NCBI GenBank assembly: GCA_014896635.1
Contig: JADBKA010000155.1
Location: forward strand, 1 to 10,708
DNA length: 10,708 nucleotides
Origin: Ktedonobacteraceae bacterium
Lineage (GTDB): Bacteria > Chloroflexota > Ktedonobacteria > Ktedonobacterales > Ktedonobacteraceae
Reading direction: 5' to 3'
The first letter of the stretch is position 1, and every line of letters starts with the position of its first letter. The notes under the pieces were generated by a model. It did not search any database and was not told the DNA's origin. It saw only the letters and a list, made by a program, of their open reading frames with translations. Made by a program: the position numbers and the translations under genes. Below are positions 6,541-10,708 of this stretch, one piece after another.

Positions 6541-7362
6541 CTACGTCGCCTCATAGGGTAGCAGGCCCTGGCGTAACGCGAAAATAGCTACCTGCGTACG
6601 ATCACGCACATGCAGTTTCTGAAAGATGACCGAGAGATAATTCTTCACCGTCTTCTCAGCATAAGAGAGATGGGCCGCAATCTCTTTATTACTCATTCCT
6701 GCCGCTACACAGCGTACAATCGCAATTTCTCTCTCGGAGAGCATACCGGTATTCTGATCATTGCACGAGGAGACCGAGAGACGACGCAGTTCGTCTACAA
6801 TTGCGCCGGCCACAGCCTGCTCGATGTACGTTCCACCACCACTCACTACATGAATCGCCTCTACTACTTCACGCACCGAAGCCGTTTTGAAGAGATAGCC
6901 CCTGGCGCCATTTTTCATCGCCTGCACAACCTGGTATGGCTGGTGAGACTTCGCCAGTAGCACCACAGCCACTGAAGGGTATTCGGTGCAGATCTGGCGC
7001 GTTACCGCTGTACCATCAATCAGCGGCAGGTGCATATCCATCAGCACCACATCTGGTAGCAGCCGGCGAGCTTCGCGCAATGCCTCAAAGCCATTGCCGG
7101 CCTCACCCACCACGCGGATATCTTCTTCAAGTTCAAACAATCGGCGCAGTCCTTCACGTACCAGCACATGATCATCTACCAGTAGCACACTGATGGTCCG
7201 CCCGCTTCTCTCGTTATTTATTTCATCACCGGTACTACCAGTAGTAGAAGCTATGGCACCTTCCAGGACAGCCTCGCCATTTCCCGTAATCTCGACAGCA
7301 GCGGCGGGCAAAGGAGGGATGACTGTGATATACTGCCGCTTATCAGAGCTTGCACGGCGCAT
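6541..7362 (-). CDS. NarL/FixJ-family response regulator with N-terminal extension and altered receiver
   Basis: 273 residues against about 210-220 for the family. Residues 1-56 are an extra, probably disordered segment. The receiver follows: VLLVDDH with Asp63/Asp64, phospho-acceptor Asp109 in VVLMDMHLP, and Lys159 in GYLFK. The conserved Thr/Ser that contacts the phosphoryl group is replaced by Ala137 (VVLLAKSH). The output domain is a LuxR-type helix-turn-helix (about 207-267) with LSEREIAIVRCVAAGMSNKEIA and TVKNYLSVIFQKL. It should be a DNA-binding transcription regulator. The start is supported by AAGGAGT five bases before the ATG. No histidine kinase gene is adjacent, so it is an orphan within the window. 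An extended -10 promoter and an inverted repeat at its expected start site suggest possible autoregulation. Confidence 0.9.
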   Translation of the reverse strand: MRRASSDKRQYITVIPPLPAAAVEITGNGEAVLEGAIASTTGSTGDEINNERSGRTISVLLVDDHVLVREGLRRLFELEEDIRVVGEAGNGFEALREARRLLPDVVLMDMHLPLIDGTAVTRQICTEYPSVAVVLLAKSHQPYQVVQAMKNGARGYLFKTASVREVVEAIHVVSGGGTYIEQAVAGAIVDELRRLSVSSCNDQNTGMLSEREIAIVRCVAAGMSNKEIAAHLSYAEKTVKNYLSVIFQKLHVRDRTQVAIFALRQGLLPYEAT

Positions 7363-7461
7363 AATGACTCCTTGATACGACTTTACGCTCAGTGAACAGA
7401 ACAGGGTAACATGAGCGTACTATCAAGACTGTGGCTCCCCTGAAGAGAGCATTATCTGAGC

Positions 7462-7481
7462 AAAAGAGTGCGTTCTCTTTT
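7462..7481. promoter_or_regulatory. 20-bp inverted repeat at the response-regulator start site, candidate operator
   Basis: AAAAGAG (7462-7468), spacer TGCGTT and CTCTTTT (7475-7481) form a perfect 7-bp inverted repeat. It begins next to the -10 box and covers the expected transcription start of the regulator gene. Dimeric LuxR-type output domains commonly bind such repeats, so autorepression is plausible. As RNA it could also fold as a 5'-end hairpin. Confidence 0.4.
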
Positions 7482-7482
7482 C

Positions 7483-7491
7483 AGTATAGCA
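7483..7491 (-). promoter_or_regulatory. extended -10 promoter of the response regulator
   Basis: On the minus strand TGC-TATACT gives a TGn extension and a 5-of-6 -10 box. No convincing -35 box lies 17 bp upstream, which is usual for extended -10 promoters. The start would be near 7476, leaving a leader of about 114 nt. Confidence 0.45.
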
Positions 7492-7527
7492 AGCGAGCTA
7501 AAAAACAGCGCTTGCACACGCCAGTTT

Positions 7528-7536
7528 TGATATGAT
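7528..7536 (+). promoter_or_regulatory. extended -10 promoter of the HD-domain gene
   Basis: TGA-TATGAT matches the TGn extension and 5 of 6 bases of the -10 box. The start would be near 7543, about 32 nt before the ATG. A TTGCAC at 7512-7517 is too close (13 bp) to serve as a normal -35. It is divergent from the regulator promoter about 40 bp away. Confidence 0.45.
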
Positions 7537-7574
7537 CAGTATAGACAGGCAAAGAAAGGATTAGTTTTCAATTT

Positions 7575-8243
7575 ATGAGCGATAAAGCGCATATTCTCGC
7601 GCGGACGCGGCAGGAAGTACAGCGGCGTTTTGCTGATATCGACGACCTGGCGCACGGCTGGGAACATATTGAGCGGGTATACAGGCTGGCAGAGTATATC
7701 GCCCGGCAAGAGGGGGCAGATATTTTCATAGTGGGGATGGCGGCCCTGCTGCACGACCTGGGGCGGGCCATGCCACAGCATGAAAAGCAGCATGGGAGAG
7801 GCGAGCACCATGCAGATCTTTCGGTAAAGTTGGCTGGCCAGTTCCTGCGCCACTACCGGTTAGCGGCAGAGACATGTGAAGCTATCGAGCATGCTATCCT
7901 GGCGCACAGTTTTAGTCGCGGCGTTGATCCACGTACTTTAGAGGCGAAAGTAGTACGTGATGCTGACCGCCTCGATGGCCTGGGAGCTATCGGCATTCTC
8001 CGCTGGGCGCAGACAGGCACAGTCAGGCGTACCCCGCATACGCACTCCTACCATCCCAGCGATCCTTTCGGTCAGCAGCGCGAACTCGACGACACCACTT
8101 ATATGCTCGACCATTTCTACACCAAGCTCCTCAAACTGGGAGAAACCATGCAGACAGCGAGTGGACGCGAACTGGCCCGGCGCCGCACGGATTTTTTGCG
8201 CGCCTACCTCGCAGAGTTCCGGCGTGAACTTTTGCTGGAGTAG
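7575..8243 (+). CDS. HD-domain metal-dependent phosphohydrolase (YedJ-like)
   Basis: 222 residues, cytoplasmic. The HD signature is complete: His31 in HGWEHIERV (27-35), His60-Asp61 in ALLHDLGR, an intermediate histidine cluster (HGRGEHHAD, 73-81), and Asp129/Asp131 in VRDADRLDGLGAIGI. The DADRLD-GLGAIG pattern and length match the YedJ-like branch of the HD superfamily, whose members hydrolyse phosphate esters, often of nucleotides, using divalent metal. The true substrate of this branch is poorly defined. The ATG is preceded by AAGGA (7556-7560), but the 14-nt spacing is long; no better in-frame start was seen. It is divergent from the response regulator and convergent with parB, with only 27 bp between the two stop codons. 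Confidence 0.85.
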   Translation: MSDKAHILARTRQEVQRRFADIDDLAHGWEHIERVYRLAEYIARQEGADIFIVGMAALLHDLGRAMPQHEKQHGRGEHHADLSVKLAGQFLRHYRLAAETCEAIEHAILAHSFSRGVDPRTLEAKVVRDADRLDGLGAIGILRWAQTGTVRRTPHTHSYHPSDPFGQQRELDDTTYMLDHFYTKLLKLGETMQTASGRELARRRTDFLRAYLAEFRRELLLE

Positions 8244-8270
8244 CTGCTCACTCTGCTCACTGACTTACGC

Positions 8271-9293
8271 TCACTCCTGCGGCTTTACCAGTTGATGATA
8301 GAGCCGCTCCAGTTCCTCCTGGCTATTGAAATGCAGCACCAGTGTGCCTTTCCCTTTCGCATTGCACTTCAAATCGACCTTCACCGTCAGAGCATTGCGA
8401 AACTGAGTTTCCAGATCCTCCAGTTCGGGAGAACGGCGCGGGGGAGCCGAGATTTTCTGGGCGGCGGCCTCCACGTGCTCGGCAGCTTTGATGCGCGCCG
8501 CCAGTTCCTCCGCCTGGCGCACAGTCAGGCGCAGGGCGATAATTTGTTCCATCGCCTTGACCTGGTCATCCTCGCGTGCAATGGCAAGCAAGGCGCGCGC
8601 ATGTCCCTCGGTAAAATTTTCGGCCTGATTGATCAGCGCCTCGCGTACTTCAGGCGCCAGTTGCAACAGGCGCAACGCATTGGTGATCGTTGAGCGATCT
8701 TTGCCCACCTGTCTGGCCACCATCTCCTGTGTCAGACCAAATTCTTGTGTCAGCGCCTGGTAGGCCAGCGCCTCTTCAATGGGATTCAGGTCGGCGCGCT
8801 GAATATTTTCGATCAACGCCAGGGCCAGCATCTGTTGCGCTGTGACATCTTTGACTACTGCCGGGATGCGGGTCAGGCCAGCCAGGCGGGCCGCTCGCCA
8901 GCGCCGTTCGCCGGCGATAATCTGATAGCGCACGGCGTTATCTGCGCCCTGTACAGGCCCGGCAGGCTGATCAGGCGGATCATCGTCCGAGAACCAGCTC
9001 CCGCCAGAACTGATCTGCTGCGACTTTCCCTTATCCAGGCGAGTCACCACAATCGGCTGAAGCAGGCCATGCTCCTTGATAGAATTGCTCAGCTCCAGCA
9101 GGGCCGGGTCATCGTCGCGGAATCCACGACGCGGCTGGCGTGGATTGGGGATAATGCTATCAATCGGCAATCGAGGCAGTGACTCCTCGTCCAGGTGTTC
9201 AGACGATTGCTGCGCATGGGGAGCGAGCACATCAGAAGCGCCGGAGATCAGGGCGTCCAGGCCACGCCCCAGGCCGAATTTCTGCTTAGCCAC
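8271..9293 (-). CDS. parB: ParB/Spo0J chromosome-partition CTPase
   Basis: 340 residues. ParB slides as a CTP-dependent clamp from parS sites and works with ParA in origin segregation. The N-terminal LGRGLDALI (8-16) is the ParA-stimulating motif. The CTP-binding domain has IPNPRQPRR (48-56) and GERRW (128-132). ALIENIQRADLNPIEEA (159-175) is the next conserved block, the helix-turn-helix lies at about 186-210 (LTQEMVARQVGKDRSTI), and the C-terminal dimerisation segment ends at 340. It differs from typical homologues by an Asp/Pro/Ser/Gly-rich insertion of about 36 residues (87-122) just before the GERR motif. The start is GTG at 9293, with AGGAGGT (9302-9308) eight bases upstream inside parA. 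Its first 8 bp overlap the parA end, so translational coupling is likely. Confidence 0.95.
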   Translation of the reverse strand: MAKQKFGLGRGLDALISGASDVLAPHAQQSSEHLDEESLPRLPIDSIIPNPRQPRRGFRDDDPALLELSNSIKEHGLLQPIVVTRLDKGKSQQISSGGSWFSDDDPPDQPAGPVQGADNAVRYQIIAGERRWRAARLAGLTRIPAVVKDVTAQQMLALALIENIQRADLNPIEEALAYQALTQEFGLTQEMVARQVGKDRSTITNALRLLQLAPEVREALINQAENFTEGHARALLAIAREDDQVKAMEQIIALRLTVRQAEELAARIKAAEHVEAAAQKISAPPRRSPELEDLETQFRNALTVKVDLKCNAKGKGTLVLHFNSQEELERLYHQLVKPQE

Positions 9294-10056
9294 GAGCCAT
9301 TACCTCCTCGGCGAGCGCCCGATAAGCCAGACCTCCAGGAGAGGTAGGGTCATAGTCGAGAATAGATTGCCCAAAGCTAGGCGCTTCGCTCAGGCGAATG
9401 TTGCGATTGATCACCGTTTGAAACGCTTCTTTGGGGAAATGATCGCGCACCTCGCGCACAATCTCGCTCGCCAGGCGCGTGCGCGGGTCGAACATCGTGA
9501 GCACCACACCGGCAATCGAGAGATCGGCGTTTAGCTTGCTTTTCACCAGGTTGATGGTATTGAGCAACTGACTCAATCCTTCCAGGGCAAGATATTCACA
9601 TTGAATGGGAATGAGCACACCATCGGCGGCTACCAGCGCGTTGACGGTCAGCAGGCCAAGCGAAGGTGGGCAATCAATAATAATATAATCACAACGCTGG
9701 CGGATAGGCTCCAGCGCCTGGCGCAGGCGATATTCCCGCGCCAGCACACCCACCAGCTCTATTTCAGCGGCGGCAAGGTCAACTGTACAGGGAGCGACAA
9801 CCAGCTCACGGCGCTGCGTCGGCACGATCACATCAAAAATCGAGATATCGCCGTCCTCCTGCACCAGGAGATCATAAATAGTATACTGCCGGATCTTCTT
9901 GAGCACCCCGATACCGCTGGAAGTATTGGCCTGAGGGTCCACATCAACCAGCAATACTTTGCGGCCCGCGGCTGCCAGATACGTAGCAAGATTGATGGCA
10001 GTGGTAGTCTTCCCTACCCCTCCCTTTTGATTGGCAATGGCATACACTTTTGACAC
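9286..10056 (-). CDS. parA: ParA/Soj chromosome-partition ATPase
   Basis: 256 residues, full length for the short chromosomal Soj type without an N-terminal DNA-binding domain. The deviant Walker A motif KGGVGKTTT (11-19) has the signature Lys11 and Lys16. VDVDPQANTS (38-47) contains Asp40 of the A' motif, and IIIDCPPSLG (125-134) is the Walker B with Asp128. It should bind DNA nonspecifically as an ATP dimer and be released by ParB. The start is GTG with an in-frame TAG three codons upstream, so no earlier start is possible. The nearest Shine-Dalgarno (AGGAAAGG) is about 14 nt away, with a small hairpin CGGT-AGCG-ACCG between. It follows a membrane-protein gene by 105 bp and overlaps parB by 8 bp. 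Confidence 0.96.
   Translation of the reverse strand: MSKVYAIANQKGGVGKTTTAINLATYLAAAGRKVLLVDVDPQANTSSGIGVLKKIRQYTIYDLLVQEDGDISIFDVIVPTQRRELVVAPCTVDLAAAEIELVGVLAREYRLRQALEPIRQRCDYIIIDCPPSLGLLTVNALVAADGVLIPIQCEYLALEGLSQLLNTINLVKSKLNADLSIAGVVLTMFDPRTRLASEIVREVRDHFPKEAFQTVINRNIRLSEAPSFGQSILDYDPTSPGGLAYRALAEEVMARG
9302..9308 (-). promoter_or_regulatory. parB ribosome-binding site inside parA
   Basis: AGGAGGT on the minus strand lies 8 nt before the parB GTG, within the last codons of parA. It fixes the GTG at 9293 as start; the nearby ATG at 9300 is in the parA frame. Confidence 0.75.
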
Positions 10057-10124
10057 CGGTCGCTACCGTACCTTTCCTCTGTCCATGCCAGATGAGACAT
10101 GACCCGGCTGTGCTTCGTACCGAC

Positions 10125-10153
10125 ATTCTAACAAAAGTTCAGGTGAGAAGCAA
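10125..10153 (-). promoter_or_regulatory. possible parA promoter
   Basis: On the minus strand TTGCTT (10153-10148) is followed by 17 bp and TAGAAT (10130-10125, 5 of 6 to the -10 consensus). The -35 match is weak (3 of 6). The start would be near 10118, about 62 nt before the parA GTG. The -35 box overlaps a 12-bp palindrome. Confidence 0.4.
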
Positions 10154-10163
10154 CTGTACAGTT
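10152..10163. promoter_or_regulatory. 12-bp perfect palindrome AACTGTACAGTT, candidate operator
   Basis: The palindrome overlaps both the stop codon of the upstream membrane-protein gene and the edge of the proposed parA -35 box. That position suits a repressor site for parAB. It matches neither the LexA nor the parS consensus. Confidence 0.35.
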
Positions 10164-10668
10164 ACAATGTCACGCGATTCCCGCCGGCGGGCATGGTGAA
10201 ACGCAGAAAGCCTCCCCGCGCCAGGCGTACACAGACAACAGTCAGGGTAAACAGCGCAAATAGTGCCAGGATCGTTGTAAATTCGTGGAACGCGAACTCC
10301 CCCACCGTCAGATGATCTGGCCCGCTCGCCAGCAGGCGCAGAAGCACCGGACCGCGCTGCATGCCGAAACTGCCAGCAGGCAGGCCCAGGGCAAGCGAGA
10401 TGATCAGATCAATGCCAGTTGCAATGGCAGCAAGTAACGGACCAAGCAGCCAGAAGCGCCGGCTCAATCGTTCACGCTTCGGCGACTCGATACGGCGCGT
10501 CGCCCAGAACGGAGCAACGATATATTGCAGCGCCAGAAAGAGGAGAGGGGCAGCCACATACGTCCAGTCAGGAAAAACGGCAGGGCTGATCAACGCACAG
10601 AGCCGGCCCAGCGTATAGATCAACACACCTTCTATCACGCCGCGCCGGTAACTGGTCTTATTGAACAT
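10162..10668 (-). CDS. multi-pass integral membrane protein of unknown function
   Basis: 168 residues, no family recognised. Hydrophobic segments at about 11-29, 36-55, 73-96 and 131-149 suggest four membrane helices. A basic loop lies after the second (RRIESPKRERLSRR, 58-71) and a basic, Gly-rich C-terminus after the fourth. Under the positive-inside rule those would face the cytosol. The loop between helices 3 and 4 contains a short polar stretch (about 97-130) with FAFHEF. The ATG at 10668 has an in-frame TGA just upstream, so it is the only start, though no strong ribosome-binding site is visible. It precedes parA by 105 bp on the same strand and may share transcripts with parAB, but a functional link is not shown. 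Confidence 0.75.
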   Translation of the reverse strand: MFNKTSYRRGVIEGVLIYTLGRLCALISPAVFPDWTYVAAPLLFLALQYIVAPFWATRRIESPKRERLSRRFWLLGPLLAAIATGIDLIISLALGLPAGSFGMQRGPVLLRLLASGPDHLTVGEFAFHEFTTILALFALFTLTVVCVRLARGGFLRFTMPAGGNRVTL

Positions 10669-10708
10669 TGCAACAACTCAATAGCATTTTGTTAGTGGCA
10701 GCCACAGC

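Noticed and set aside
8244..8275. CTGCTCACT twice in tandem plus a third partial GCTCACT between the HD-domain gene and parB
   Set aside because: Short, only two exact copies and spread into the parB stop codon; too little for a repeat element or terminator.
8467..8483. CACGTG core inside parB as a possible parS site
   Set aside because: Only the central six bases fit; flanks (CCTC and CTCGG) do not match the TGTTTCACGTGAAACA consensus.
9601..10053. 150-codon plus-strand open frame opposite parA
   Set aside because: parA is unambiguous on the other strand; the antisense product has no family features.
1..10708. CRISPR arrays, tRNA/rRNA genes, insertion sequences or attachment sites
   Set aside because: No regularly spaced long repeats, cloverleaf-like sequences, transposase or integrase frames, or long terminal inverted repeats were seen on reading both strands.

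Overview
The window is about 10.7 kb of moderately GC-rich bacterial chromosome. The gene families, the style of the low-complexity membrane proteins and the gene density suggest a Chloroflexota bacterium, most likely of the Ktedonobacteria type. This is inferred from protein style only; no rRNA or other phylogenetic marker is present. No rRNA, tRNA, CRISPR array, transposase or phage gene was seen.

Left part (1-5304). A truncated minus-strand gene encodes a secreted lipoprotein with a clan GH-A glycosidase fold. It is divergent, across a regulatory region of about 330 bp, from a plus-strand gene set. That set runs: FAD/NAD(P)-dependent monooxygenase-like flavoprotein, ATP-grasp carboxylate-amine ligase-like enzyme, GNAT/FemAB-like acyltransferase (Acetyltransf_6 type), and a small membrane protein resembling DUF1232. 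The first three are close together (gaps of 51 and 22 bp) and look like one operon that oxidises, ligates and acylates an unknown amino or sugar substrate, probably linked to the cell envelope, exopolysaccharide or a small metabolite. In the leader of this operon a 56-codon open frame ends in a cysteine-rich tail, and its TGA overlaps the flavoprotein ATG as ATGA. It may be a leader or precursor peptide, or a chance open frame.

Middle part (5305-8243). A hairpin separates the operon from a convergent minus-strand gene. That gene encodes a single-pass membrane protein with a disordered basic N-terminus and an outside domain carrying one FG-GAP-like acidic loop; it has a good sigma-70 promoter preceded by four 10-bp repeats in helical phase. 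Next is a minus-strand NarL/FixJ response regulator with a 56-residue N-terminal extension and an alanine at the conserved Thr/Ser position of the receiver. Divergent from it is a plus-strand HD-domain phosphohydrolase. The two share a 212-bp intergenic region with an extended -10 box in each direction and a 20-bp inverted repeat at the regulator's start site.

Right part (8244-10708). A minus-strand group runs from a multi-pass membrane protein to ParA (Soj type) and ParB (Spo0J type). parA and parB overlap by 8 bp and are translationally coupled. ParB has an unusual acidic, proline-rich insertion of about 36 residues just before its CTP-binding GERR motif. No parS-like site was found in the window.
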